From positions 62,001 to 126,000 of the forward strand of contig OZ025224.1 of the NCBI GenBank assembly GCA_964019055.1: a stretch of DNA of 64,000 bases, given 5' to 3'. Of this stretch, positions 1 through 11,445 are shown piece by piece. The translations under genes were made by a program, and so were the position numbers. The stretch comes from Anthopleura xanthogrammica. Taxonomy: Eukaryota; Cnidaria; Anthozoa; Actiniaria; Actiniidae. Position 1 is the first letter of the stretch, and each line of letters opens with the position of its first letter. The notes below the pieces were generated by a model. The model did no database searches. It saw only the letters and a list, made by a program, of their open reading frames with translations, and had not been told where the DNA came from.

Positions 1-2583
1 ACTCCCCTACACAGACGTTCATAGGTCTTCATGTATTCTTCTTTCTCTTTTTGAGGTTTTTTGAAGAAAGGTTCCTGCCGTTCGTACGGCCCACCTTTAT
101 CATTTGCTTTTTGCACTTCAGATGTTAGAAACTCGATATTTCTTATGGCAAAGTCATTTTCTGGATCTGTGGAAAATTAAATACAAAATCATAAGTAAAT
201 CCTCATAATAAATAAGAAACGTTTTGTTACACATCAATCAACCAACGTTCCATCCATCCATCCAATCCATCCGTCCCATCCATCCAACCATCCATCCATC
301 TATCCATCTATTCATCCCATCCATCCATCCATCCATCCATCCATCCATCTATCTATTCATCCCATCCATCCATCCCTCCATCCCTCCATCCCTCCATCCC
401 TCCATCCCTCCATCCATCCATCCATCCATCCATCCATCCATCCATCTATTCATCCCATCCATCCATCCATCTATTCATCCCATCCATCCACCCATCCATC
501 AATCCATTGTATAGTTGCATATATTCATCCTCTCATCATTCCGATTAAAATGATCAAATATCAATATATGGGTAAGAACGGAGGTATGAATATTACCTAG
601 CCTGAGTAATTCTAACGTGTGTTGCAAAGCAATTATGATGCGGTCAGTCTGAAATCAAAGCAGAAAACTGTCAGTTAAATGAATAGATATAAATAAAGGA
701 ATGAGTGAATAGATGAAATCTATAATGTTTTTATAAAGAAAGTTACCATGTATTCTGTCCATGCCAGAAACTCTAGTACTTGTACTCGTTTAAGTGGTCC
801 ATTATATTCAAAAGGTTTATCCAGCCTTCTTATTCCTTCCATTAACCAACCATACGCCTGTTGATAATTCTCCCATTTGTAGTAAGCAAAGCCGATCTCG
901 AAGCAGTGTTCAGCATTCAGTTGCGGTGTGATAGTTTTGTTCGATAGTCTACCATTAGCTATTTGTCTTGCGCTTATTTGGTAAACTTCTTGAATGCGCA
1001 TAATTGCTTTGACACAACCCAGAACATCTTCATTAGAGGGAAATGAAGTTGAAAAGCTTTCAAGCATCTCAAGGACCTCTATAAAACGATTCAAAAATAC
1101 ATGCGAATTAGTGTATCTAACCAGTCTGTGGCACCGACTATGCTTGAAGTGATAATCTGATTACAAATTATATTGGAATGAACAATTTGTTTTTTGACGT
1201 GCGTGGGGAAGGGGAGGGACAGGTTCACTTTTCCCTTACAGTTACAAAATACTTTTTGTTTTCTTTTGTTTTTTTCTTTCCTTTTAATATTCAGTTTTCA
1301 TCCTGTTTTCCCCCATAAAGGTCAGGATTTCTTCCTATCATGCTTTAAGTGTTTAGGATGATCGATCAGGCTTTTCTTCTCTTCTCATATTGAGTCAACA
1401 GTTTGAAAAACTTTACATTACAACTAGTTACATTTACCCGGGGGTCCAGAGGATATTTTTTCTCGTTCCGGCGTTTGCTTTTTTGAAGGGAAGTCACGAG
1501 GAGAAACATTCGCTCCAACCCCCCTTACCGCTCGGTCGTTTAAGCCCACCGGAAGCTAAATAGAACTGACCTCTGGAGCCCAGAGTAAGTTACATTATTC
1601 TCGTCAATAACACGGAGGTTAATGTTGAGATATCCAGTGTCGTTTGTAGTCCACGAAACCATTTAAAGGCCTCGATTATTCGTGTTAATTGTATACCCAT
1701 AATCCCTTTCCGCCTTGGAATGACCTATCGCCTTTCGCCTTTGGCGATGACAACCTTTTTTGAAATCGGTGTAGTAACCGACCTGATGGAGGCAACAGCC
1801 CCTAATGTTGAATGTTGAATGTCTTGATTGAAACTCTTCAAACATTTTCAGTTTTATGTCAGGTATCAGAATTATCTTAATGGGTTTAGTCTTGACTACT
1901 TGAAATGTCTATCATGATGTGATATCAGTGTTCTGACATGAATTCATGGATTCTTAAAATCACCCATGTATAAAAGGCGTGTAAAATATCCTACTACCGT
2001 CCACTCTAGAAATAAAGAGATAAAACTAAACAAAATAGTTGAAAGAGCGTGCATAAACTCACGAATCACTACTAATAAATAAAAAATGAACAACACGTGG
2101 TCTTTTAAAATAACAAAAATCTAAACACAAAAAAATTTAACGAAATAAAAAAATAAATCCTTCACCTCAAACGTTATCAATTTTGTTCAGTTTCGCAAAT
2201 CTATTAAGTTTGTAGTGTCATTGTATAAAATGGATGGAACATGGCGGCATACCTGATTCATTGTCATTTTTTCTGAGATATTCTGCAAGTTCTTTCCATT
2301 GTTTCCTGTACCTTCTAATAAGTAAGAAAGTATTTAAAGGGTGTCCAAGAAACCTTTCCACGTCGTTCTTGATATCAGAAGTCTGAGTCTTGACCTCAAT
2401 TGCCAGACGATGAAATTCTGCAGGCGCTTTTGGATGACTCGCTAAATAATGTTCTAGTTCCCTCGTTAAGGTTTTTTCCATACGAATCAATCCTTTCATG
2501 TGAGTGAGGGCAGTGTATACCTCAGAGATGACGATTGGTATTACACCAAACACGATCAAAATTTGTACTAACTTTCGTCCCAT
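1..2583 (-). CDS. P4HA: Collagen prolyl 4-hydroxylase alpha subunit (P4HA-like), 5' part
   Basis: Exons are 2253-2583, 747-1078, 597-648 and <1-166, and the reading frame stays open across all junctions. The start at 2583 opens a hydrophobic signal peptide ([20 protein letters not shown]) for entry into the ER. It is followed by the P4HA N-terminal dimerisation region ([13 protein letters not shown], then [15 protein letters not shown]) and the TPR-like peptide-substrate domain ([19 protein letters not shown]). The last visible residues, YERLCRG, lead toward the catalytic domain, which lies outside the window. Known role of the family: hydroxylation of prolines in collagen Xaa-Pro-Gly triplets, with Fe2+ and 2-oxoglutarate, in complex with PDI. 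The intron from 1079 to 2252 holds a probable MITE. Which P4HA paralogue this is cannot be told here. Confidence 0.9.
243..510. repeat. (CCAT)n tetranucleotide microsatellite in P4HA intron
   Basis: About 270 bp of CCAT/CATC units, broken by cattc and ccctc variants. It lies in the intron between the P4HA exons ending at 166 and starting at 597. The His-Pro-Ser-Ile open frame read across it is an artefact of the repeat. Confidence 0.95.
1427..1594. mobile_element. Probable MITE with imperfect terminal inverted repeats
   Basis: The left end (gttacatttacccgggggtc, then cagagg) pairs imperfectly with the right end (cctctggagcccagagtaag, then ttac). The interior is non-coding. A similar ggttccagaggatctctcgg segment lies near 18437 in the receptor kinase gene, suggesting a dispersed family. 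No target-site duplication was established. Confidence 0.5.
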
Positions 2584-3656
2584 GACTCGCTACTCGCTAG
2601 TGTATTCAGAGGACTACGAATGCGTTGGCTGATAATTTCTAGACGGCTACGCCGTTTGGCGCTCTGCTTCTTTAGAACGACCTCTAATGAATTAAAACTT
2701 TAAATCACTTTTCTTTAGGATCGAAATGTGACGTCACAGCAGTACATTTACTGGTACCATACGACGTTAACAGGTATCACCTGATCAGTTTTGAATAGGG
2801 GATCCTGCAAGTCATTGTTTTACCTGCGGAGATATTGCTCGAACTAGGAGTTTAGCTGGATCGAATCCGTTAATTATATCACTGAGTAGTGATGTCGATA
2901 GATCAGCTTCTGTTTGCTTTAACAGATACGGTCCCCCCCCCTCCCCTCCCGTAATAACAATATATTAGGTATTTGAGTTACCTCTAGACTGTTCATTTTT
3001 GGCAAGGGAATATAAAGGGGTTAATTACCCATGTAAGATTTCAACTGGTTGGACTTAGATGTCCAGCTGACCACAGGGTGACCAACGAGTCAAAATCATG
3101 AAGTACTGACTGATTACTGTTGTTCGTCGTTAACGTGAGGATTACAGATAATATAACGACCTTTTGTTATATGTGATCGTGCTTCTAATGGTATAATTAG
3201 TTGATTTATTCTCGAGTGATCAGGAAACCGCTACTACACTTGTGTTCAGCTCAAGTAAACAAACACAAATGTGTTGAGCGGGAAATGTTGGAAAAGATGA
3301 CATACCTATGTCTTTCTATCTATTATTTGACCAATAGACCGAGTAGAGGACGGTAGAACCGAAGAGACAATAGAAATAGATAGGAGTGCAATGCCATATC
3401 TCTTTACTTTATTTTAATGTTCAACTTTCCCAAGGTACAATTCAATTAAAATAATGCCTTTACAAAAATAAACCCTTTATATCTGCTTTGTAACCCCGCC
3501 ATATTCAAAATAATTTCCATGACTTCATTTGGACAACTGAACGTTGTCACGGTAACAAGAATTATAAAAGTCTTCAATACCAGAAAATGACCCAAATAAA
3601 TATAAAATAATCAAGAATTTCGATTTTTTTCCCGACTTCTAAATTACTGGAATTTT
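2584..3656. other. Spacer between P4HA and the M13 peptidase gene
   Basis: It carries the P4HA upstream region, with a perfect palindromic cAMP-response-element core TGACGTCA at 2729-2736, about 146 bp before the start codon. A run of C lies near 2933-2948. No further coding signal was seen. The right end should hold the 3' UTR of the M13 gene. Confidence 0.6.
2729..2736. promoter_or_regulatory. CRE-type palindrome upstream of P4HA
   Basis: Exact TGACGTCA, the consensus for CREB/ATF proteins, at a typical promoter-proximal distance from the P4HA start. Function is inferred from the motif alone. Confidence 0.4.
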
Positions 3657-6600
3657 TTACCATACTACGCATTTCTTCTTGGAATTCATTGGTGATCCCT
3701 TGGCACATTTAAATGCTTCTGAAAATTCCTTCATATTGCTTAAAACGTAGTTTACCCTGTAAAGATAAAACATAAGATGGTATTGAACTTGAACACGACA
3801 CTATGACGCCATTATTACGTTATCGGTTTACGTACCTAGCTTTTGCAGGGCTGTGTACATCAGTAAAAAGGGAATATATAGCGGCGCTTTTTGTGTTCTT
3901 GTAACACCATGTCTACAAACAATATATGTTAACATTATTAGTGAATGACACTATTCTCAAAGGAACTCGGTCTTCGAATACTCACTTGACTAAACGATAA
4001 AAAGAACAACTGTTTCGGGGTTAAGGTGATTGTTGGTAGAGTCAAATCTGGACCTTGAGTTTGTACCCATTTAGAATAAGCCTTGAACGATAACATATTT
4101 ATATATTAATGATGTCATCATGACTACAGCTAGTAACAAACTGGAACACACGTTGAATGTATGCTGTCCTGAATCAGTAAGACATTCGATTGAATAAAAG
4201 TGTTAAGTATAGTTAGTCGTCATACCTCGTAAGCTATTCTCAGTCCACCATTATCAGCAATATTCTCATTTAGAGTTTGATTTCCATTGAGCTAAAAAAA
4301 TGTAACAGTAAACAGTGTTACGCTCGGTAAGATGGTACTACTATCATGTACTATATGTATGACGCCGCGCCCAGGACAACAATAAACATATTAGATATCA
4401 TCAGAAAGAATCACTGATGACTTACATCATTAGTGGTGTCCATAGAACAAAAACAGTGTTACGCTCGGTAAGATAGTACTACTATCATGTACTATATGTA
4501 TGACGCCGCGCCCAGGACAACAATAAACATATTAGATATCATCAGAAAGAATCACTGATGACTTACATGGTGTCCATAGACCAAAAACCTGGAATATTGT
4601 TTTGCCATACATTTTGTCTTTTCTTTAAACTTCTGTAAGGTTTTCTTCGTCCACCACAAATTTACGTTTCCATCTTTGTCGTACATCGAGCCTGAAAATT
4701 GTCGTTTAATTAATAACAGAGAAATAAAGATAAATATCTACTTCAAACCTTGCTAAGCAAATCAGATATGTCAGCTACTGATCAAGACTGTTGGTCATTG
4801 AAGACTAGTGTTTGTTGCTAAGCGACACGTATATGATTGTGGTTGCTATGAAACGTGTTGATCATTTACCTGAAGCGTCAAACCCATGAGTGATTTCATG
4901 ACCTGTCGCCATTCCTATGCTACCAAAGTTAATTGCACTGAAAACAAGAAAAGCTTTTGTCAGCTAAATACTTGGATTTTCCTTCCTGGCTCACTCGATT
5001 ATTTTGATTTTAGACATTCAAGTGTAAAGACTGTGACTTACTATACCTTGGAAAGTCGCTGTGGAACAATGGTGGCTGCAACAGACCCGCTGCAACACCT
5101 ATCACCATGGAAACAAGTAAAAACACAAATGTCTGTAGAGCAATTGTCTAATGTTCTACTAGATATATTTAGCCGGTAAGTTCCGTGCATACCTATTTTA
5201 TTGCATGATGGGGTGTACTGTGCATTCTGTATAGTAAATCTCATGTCCCACCTATAAAAAAAAACAAAAACGAAAATCATGGAATAAAATTATATTCTAT
5301 GCCGACAACAGTTAATTTTGTTGTTTTAATATGTCAAAAATCATTGACATCTCATCATAGCCGCGTGCTTGTGCTCCAGTATTCATACCATGACGTGCAT
5401 CTGCTGAACTTACGATTGGCGATTAGGTTCTGCACCACGTGAGTTCAAAACCATCTTTCTGATGAGCTGGTTATGTTTTATCACGTTCTGAAAGTACGTT
5501 AATGGGTTGACTTCAACCTGAAACAGACACACACAAAAACACAACAACATTGAAATATTGCAGTTCCTTCGACAAAACTGACAAAACTGACATTACTCAC
5601 GTCATGATAGCCTTTCTCCAAGACAGTCGTATTCATGATATCCTTGGGATAACCAACATGCTCTAGGATGTTCTGGACCTTTGAAAAAAATATCAGTACC
5701 AGAAAACTCGAAGGAAACGATTGCCATGATGCCATATCCCATATATACACAGAAGGCATAATTTGGGAAGCACGGGTGGCGTAGTGGTGAGAGCGATCGC
5801 CTCTTACCAATGCGACCCGGGTTCGAGTCCCGCAGGTTCGGTGTCGTATGTGAGTCGGGCTACTCATGGAAGGGTGTATAAGATATGAAAGAAGATATAT
5901 ATACATATTGACTGAAAGAGGTCAGCCGAGAACCAACCTTGTCTTCGGCAGCCTCATTTGTCTTCTTGTCCATCCACTTGATTTTGTCGAGATGAAGCAT
6001 GTAGGCTACTACTAACCTGTGAACCAGGTCTTTAGCCTACAAAACAAAAACACTAGTTTATACTCTCGATCATGGGAACTTGGCTCAGAACAGAACACCC
6101 AGTTAATATTCTCTGTCTTACCTCATCTAAATCCTTGTCTGGTAAATACTTTTTCACGTAGAGTGCTGTAACTGCTGCGTTCATGTGGAAGGTGGTTGAT
6201 CCTACACATCTTACCCACAGTGGGTTGAAGGCTTCGATACCATAAAGAGCTTTATAGAATCCAAGGTAAGGCTGTCGAATTTCTTCTGATAACATACCAC
6301 TATATTGAAATACTACTTGAGCCAGTATGTAGTTCGCTACAACTCTGCAGAGCAAGCAATACTTAAAATCAGCGGTTATGAATGATACGCATGCGCGGCA
6401 TTATTATTCACGATTACTTCGTTACGTCACATTTTCTTCGAAACATCCCGGTTATGATTCGATACAATCTTACCTGGGTTCCACCGTCCCAACGAGCAGC
6501 ATCACACGTTTGAAGTAGTTTGGTTCCTGCACGTTAATTTTTTCGGAATCTTGAAAAGGAGCTTGTTTAGGGAGATCTTGGTAAAGGAACGATATGTAAC

Positions 6601-9388
6601 GTTTCCAGTCGAACTGTTGACCAAGGGAAATAAAAATGCTATTTAAGTATGAAAAAAAACCATGATCATATCAGCTGTAATTATGACCAACGGTTGCTTA
6701 CCACTTTTCCTTCATATGCTTTTCGTAATGACCCCAGTGTTGTATATGGACTAATTAAGTACCCTCTCTTGTCGAGTCGTATCGCCTGTAGCATGACATA
6801 TTAAGCAGTATTAATAACTTGAATTTCATTCAAGAAGGTACATTTTTGAAGAAATAGAAAACGCACGCGCGTGCTGTCTGCAGTTATAAAGCACGCGGGA
6901 ATTGGCAAAACACGAGAGAAGTGTTCAGGAGAAGCACGACTAGCAGCCTGGTTCTCAATACTTCTCGAGTGTTCTGACAATCAACAAGTGCTTTATAACT
7001 GCACACAGCACAGCAACTAAGACTTCTTATTTCTTTTATAAAATACATTTTGGATGAAATAGAAGGTGGGCATGAGCGCGCGTGCCGTGTTCTCTGATAA
7101 AGCACTCGTTCCCAACCAATCAGAACGCAAGATTTATAACAGTGATTTTATAAGAGTGAATAGCCGTGAGTCCTTACCGCTGCTAAGGCGATTTCAAACT
7201 TGATAACATTCAAAATATCAACCTTCATTTGAAGCTGTTGTTCCGCACCAAGCAGCTCCGCAAGATTATTGAGTAGTTGAAAATAAGCAAACATTATCTG
7301 TGAAAAGATGAAATATCATTAAGATATATTAGTGATTATCAATATCATACTTTGATGTTGGGCTCACTGTACTTACTCTATCTGAGAAATTGGACTTCTT
7401 TAAGTAAAATTCTGGTGTCTCTAAAGAAAGTTTTGTCTTGCTGATCTAAAAGAAAATTGAGCATTTTATTACACCACATTGTTTCACTGAGTAGTTACTG
7501 TAAGTTAATGTATTATAGTCTTACCGATAAGCGATACAGCGATGAAACATTCCTAGCGTCATTATCAACAGAAATACTGAATAAAGGAAACACCGACAGA
7601 TTCTGGTGCATCATAGCCAGCGTCTTTTCTAGATCCCAGCCTTGTTCACTCCAGGATGGATTAAGGATTGGCCACGTGCCAAGTGAGTCGAGTAGCTCTA
7701 GCATTGGTCTGGTGCCGAGTTTGTTAATCTGTTTGATGTTCATGCACGATGAGTACCAGTTATGCACTTTGGAGAAAACATCATTTTCTATGTTGATAAG
7801 ATGATAATTAGTTAAACAGAACAGTAAAAGAATAGTATAGAAGGGCTGACAGAGAACAAGTTAATCAAGAAAACCATGCTAACCTTTCCTATCTTTCAGC
7901 CCATCTAGAATATTCTTCAGCTTGATCATTTCTTGTTTATGCATGTTACCAAAAGTGCTTTCGGAGTTCTCTTTGGAGGAGGAAGGACGTTTGAGCATCC
8001 CACCACACGCATATTGGTACATGTCGTCACATGGTTTGGTACTCGTGTCCAGGTTCCTCTTCAGGACGCTCACCAAATCTAAACAGGGTTTCGTATTGCA
8101 GTCTCGCTTATCATCACTTTGTAGAATACTCAAGATTTCGTTGTCGTTTAATTGGTTAATGTCTGCTAGATACGAGAGAAAATATAATGAATATCAAACA
8201 AAGAAATCTGTTTTTAACAATCTACTAATGAGATACAAATGGTTGATGAGAGTGGTTTGTTGTCTTCATAAGTGGTTGGTTTGGTTCGGGTTGGAGGTTT
8301 GATCGGTGAAATATATTGCTAACCACACTTGTTTCTCTAAATACTGCGTGCGGTAGAACTGAGGATTCAGTAGTTTCTCGGTTTCTCGAAGGAAAAGAAC
8401 CTCGACTTTCCTTGGACCGCTATTACCATTCATTCTTGCTATTTCGTTGTCAGTTTCCAACTGAACATTCATCTAAGGGAGGGAGGGGAGGGAGGGGGAT
8501 GGCACCTGTATATAGTGGCTAAGAAAGCTTATCAGTTTCAGTATCTAGACCTTGACGCGTTAAGTGATGGAGTCTTGTAGACTGTGGGTTACTTGGTTAT
8601 AAAGTGTGGTTAAACGATAAATACATTACTCTTTCTAAACACAAGATTGTGGTCAGCTATTTGCACTAATAATAATATTAATAAATAATATTGGCGTTAA
8701 CCGACTCCACAAGATCACGTATGGAATCAGTAATCAGTTGAGTGATTACATGTTGTTATGTCGTTCATGTCTTTTATCATGATATGATGATTAACATTTT
8801 TACCGAACAAGGATTTATCAAACTCATTTTTGATCTAATAATGATCTATATTGACATTATTCTTGATTTCCACATTGAAACCGAAAAGCGAAAGTAGCCA
8901 AAATGATGAGTTGTGTTTCAGTTGTTCAGTTGTTCAGTGCTGAACTTTAGACTAAATATTTGATGATACTCTAGTCTGCGATACTTTTTCGGTAGATGGC
9001 AGGTGGCGATGAACCATCTCAGCTGTTCATTTCATAATTGAAGATGATTTTCACTCAGATAAAACTGTTCAATACAATGGCCTGGAAGTCAACCCGAGAT
9101 GTTTTATGACTTGTTTTGCTTTATACATCTTTTGTAACTAATGTATGCATATTTAATGATGTATAATTATAAGCGGAAAAAACTAACTTTCCGCTTTGAT
9201 TTTGTCAAATAACTGACTGAGGACTTGATGGCCATAGTTGGTAAACTTGCATGTTATGGTATTTTATACTTGTCTACATTCTTACCGTCATTATCGCCTT
9301 CATACTGTATCTCGGCTCTGCTAGAACAAGATATCAAGACCAGCAACCCGAGGCAGTAGGCAGTCACCTTGATTCGACTTTTAGTCAT
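3657..9388 (-). CDS. M13 family zinc metallopeptidase (neprilysin / endothelin-converting-enzyme type)
   Basis: Nineteen exons: 9286-9388, 7884-8162, 7525-7787, 7377-7445, 7178-7297, 6702-6785, 6474-6613, 6122-6344, 5938-6036, 5601-5678, 5414-5517, 5193-5251, 5047-5098, 4870-4937, 4567-4691, 4226-4291, 3986-4081, 3836-3912, 3657-3756. They sum to 2205 nt (734 aa), the usual family length. The catalytic site is complete: HEITH at about residues 571-575 gives two zinc histidines and the catalytic Glu, and ENIAD (about 631-635) gives the third ligand and the structural Asp. The C-terminus ends KKCVVW, the family Cys-x-x-Trp. The short basic N-terminus and hydrophobic stretch (TAYCLGLLVLISCSS) could be a signal peptide or a type II anchor. 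Members cleave small peptides outside the cell. Human relatives include MME, MMEL1 and ECE1; the exact orthologue is unresolved. Confidence 0.95.
4311..4590. repeat. 141-bp tandem duplication spanning a splice donor in the M13 gene
   Basis: Copy 1 is about 4311-4451 and copy 2 about 4452-4590, nearly identical. Copy 2 contains the real end of the exon at 4567-4691 and its donor. Copy 1, within the intron, carries a second copy of the exon tail and donor, with a 7-nt insertion (cattagt, plus strand) just inside the exon edge. Confidence 0.9.
5765..5890 (-). mobile_element. tRNA-derived SINE-like element (plus-strand orientation of promoter boxes)
   Basis: The plus strand holds an A-box-like tggcgtagtggtgagagcg and, about 45 bases on, a perfect B box (ggttcgagtcc) followed by cgcaggttcgg. 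This is the layout of a tRNA-type RNA polymerase III promoter. A non-tRNA body and an AT-rich tail (gaagatatatatac) follow, and no full cloverleaf closes, so it is a SINE or tRNA relic rather than a working tRNA gene. The boxes read on the plus strand, opposite to the M13 gene whose intron (5679-5937) hosts it. Confidence 0.65.
6840..7130. mobile_element. Dispersed palindromic repeat (GC-rich acgcgcgcgt core) in M13 intron
   Basis: The stretch gaagaaatagaaaacgcacg followed by cgcgtgct recurs in reverse complement at about 60655-60697. The rest of the element contains several inverted copies of gcactt/gtgctttat words. No coding capacity was seen. It is probably a non-autonomous DNA transposon or a composite of several. 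Confidence 0.5.
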
Positions 9389-10344
9389 AGTTTACTGAAT
9401 GGGCTGTCGTGATTTTAATCTTGATGAGAAAGTAATTGGTGATCAGAATCCATCATCTTCGGCCAGCGTTAAAAAGGATTCTGTTAACAAACTGTATTTG
9501 AGGACTGAACGAAACTAGCTAAGAGCAGAATGAATACTTAAAGCATCAGTCATCATGCATAACCGACTGAAGCAGGACGCTGAAACACTTGAGTGATCGC
9601 TTAGTGATATGTAAATCAGATGATAACTAGCGGTAAGCTAGTGTGTATGTAAATCAGTTTGGATATCAGTGGTTCCATACCACTAATTATTCAGAGGCTC
9701 TTTAATCCACCTCCTAAACTGACAATCATGGTTGGAAACAGTACTGAAAGAACTAGCTTATTATAAAAACAGGACTAGATTTGTAAAACAAATCAATATT
9801 TAGCGAGTCAATAGATGCAAACTTCAAAATAAAAATAAAGATTTTGCGTTCTTTCAAATTCAGTGTGAAACCATGGTTTCTTAAGACGTCACATTTACAG
9901 CAAACTACACGTCGATTTAAAAGCTAAAGCACAGTCATGCAAAAAAAAAAATTTAATAACGTTCAGATAAATTTCTACAAGATTGATTACGTATAGTTAT
10001 ACTAGAATATTTTTTCCTATAATGTGTGTTTTTTTACAAATGGTACAGTTTATAGTAGATCAGGTGTTTTTCAGTGATACTCAGGCATATAATTTCATCC
10101 CTACCCTCTCCCTCTCACTTCCTATTTATCAATTCAGTAACACGCCAGCTAAGCTAACGGGATATAATACAAGGTTATTTCAAGGTTATTTCGTTTTGGT
10201 CACTTTGTTCAGCAGTAAGAAATAACTCGAGTTTCAGTTATCTTGTCGGTACAGTACTCCCACGCAGAGGTACTGATAATGAACGATGTCTTCTTATTAA
10301 GCCGGCAAGAAACAGCCCAAATATAGGTTTATTATTTAGTCATT
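9389..10344. other. Spacer between the M13 gene and the unknown intronless gene
   Basis: The left part should hold the promoter and 5' UTR of the M13 gene. A 3'-end signal for the next gene is seen: TTTATT on the plus strand at 10328-10333 reads AATAAA on the minus strand, just after the stop codon. No other coding signal was recognised. Confidence 0.5.
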
Positions 10345-11445
10345 TCACTTTATCAGCTGCCAGCAGTCTTTAGTACCAGCAATGCTGACATCCTCGACGC
10401 GATCTACTTGAATGTGCCTTCCCATTTTTGTTGCTATAGCAATTCCTTCCAGAATCCCCCCTGATTGGTCCATATTTGGGCAACTGGCTAAATGACATAA
10501 CATCTTCACTTGAACCTCGATCTGAATACCATCTTGCAAACATCGTACACTTTGGATGATTTGATGGTTATCAACTGCCTGGACTGTTAAGCTTCCAATG
10601 AACTTACCATGTTTATTCTTGACTGCATATTCTCCAACTATGGGTAACTTGATAGACAAGGCGTAGCCACTTGGAGGATTGTTATCAGACCAGAAGAAAT
10701 TCTTGTTGTTAAGAAGATCATCACATTCAAATGTTAAACGTTTTCCATATCCCTGACCAATGGCTTCCAGGACTAGAGCATTTCCTTCAAAGAGATACTC
10801 ATTCGTCCCATTCAGACGAACACGATATGAAAACCCTGGTATAATCATGCCATGAACAAACGTTCCCACAACAGCCAGCTCGTGAACATCTAATTCAGGA
10901 ATGTCATATGATGTTGGGATATCCTTGATATCTGCTCCAAACACTGTGTTGGATGAACCACCTGTCTTATTTGAGGCAAAGATGACAGGTTTGTGTGATG
11001 TCACATCTGGTGGCATAAAACCGGGATCATTGTGAATTGGTTCATCTGTCTTCAAGCAGCAATCAACATCAGAAACGTTTGTTTCTTTTAACTCACCAAA
11101 TATCGATTCCCAGTTTCTGTAATTATTGTTTAAGTCTACCTTAATAAAAGGCAAAGGATGGACTGGCTTTCTTCCAGGATTACCGCGTCCAGTTCGACCT
11201 GTGGTGTTACCGCGGCGCTCTTCATCTCTCCCCAGCTCAACTTCAATGTTGTGATTATGTGGATCTTTTCCTGTTGCTATCAGCTCAGGAATAAACTGAT
11301 CCTCATCATCCTCATCATCAAAGATGGTGAAAAAATTCTGACGGTATTTCGGTGCCATTGGTTCAACCCGTTCTTCCAAACCTGATTCCTGTTGTTTCTT
11401 GTACGCTGTAGTAGAGGATTCTTTATCTTGTGCCATTGCAGCCAT
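10345..11445 (-). CDS. Intronless protein of unknown function, 366 aa
   Basis: An uninterrupted reading frame with an in-frame stop upstream of the first ATG and a minus-strand AATAAA (10328-10333) close to the stop codon. I do not recognise the family. The N-terminal ~95 residues look disordered and charged, with an acidic cluster (FDDEDDEDQF) and an arginine-glycine stretch (GRTGRGNPGRKP). Residues ~100-366 look folded and include VGTFVHGMIIPGFSYRVRL and GYALSIKLPIVGEYAVKNKH. There is no signal peptide, no membrane segment and no obvious catalytic motif, so the protein is probably cytosolic or nuclear. A 5' non-coding exon is possible. The lack of introns, unlike most neighbours, could mean a retrocopy origin. 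Confidence 0.75.
   Translation of the reverse strand: MAAMAQDKESSTTAYKKQQESGLEERVEPMAPKYRQNFFTIFDDEDDEDQFIPELIATGKDPHNHNIEVELGRDEERRGNTTGRTGRGNPGRKPVHPLPFIKVDLNNNYRNWESIFGELKETNVSDVDCCLKTDEPIHNDPGFMPPDVTSHKPVIFASNKTGGSSNTVFGADIKDIPTSYDIPELDVHELAVVGTFVHGMIIPGFSYRVRLNGTNEYLFEGNALVLEAIGQGYGKRLTFECDDLLNNKNFFWSDNNPPSGYALSIKLPIVGEYAVKNKHGKFIGSLTVQAVDNHQIIQSVRCLQDGIQIEVQVKMLCHLASCPNMDQSGGILEGIAIATKMGRHIQVDRVEDVSIAGTKDCWQLIK

Noticed and set aside
224..514. Plus-strand reading frame rich in His-Pro-Ser-Ile
   Set aside because: It is a translation of the (CCAT)n microsatellite inside a P4HA intron.
5770..5850. A functional tRNA gene
   Set aside because: The promoter boxes are present but no complete cloverleaf with acceptor stem closes; a SINE or relic is more likely.
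7457..8302. Two plus-strand reading frames of 115 and 126 codons
   Set aside because: They lie antisense to well-supported M13 exons.
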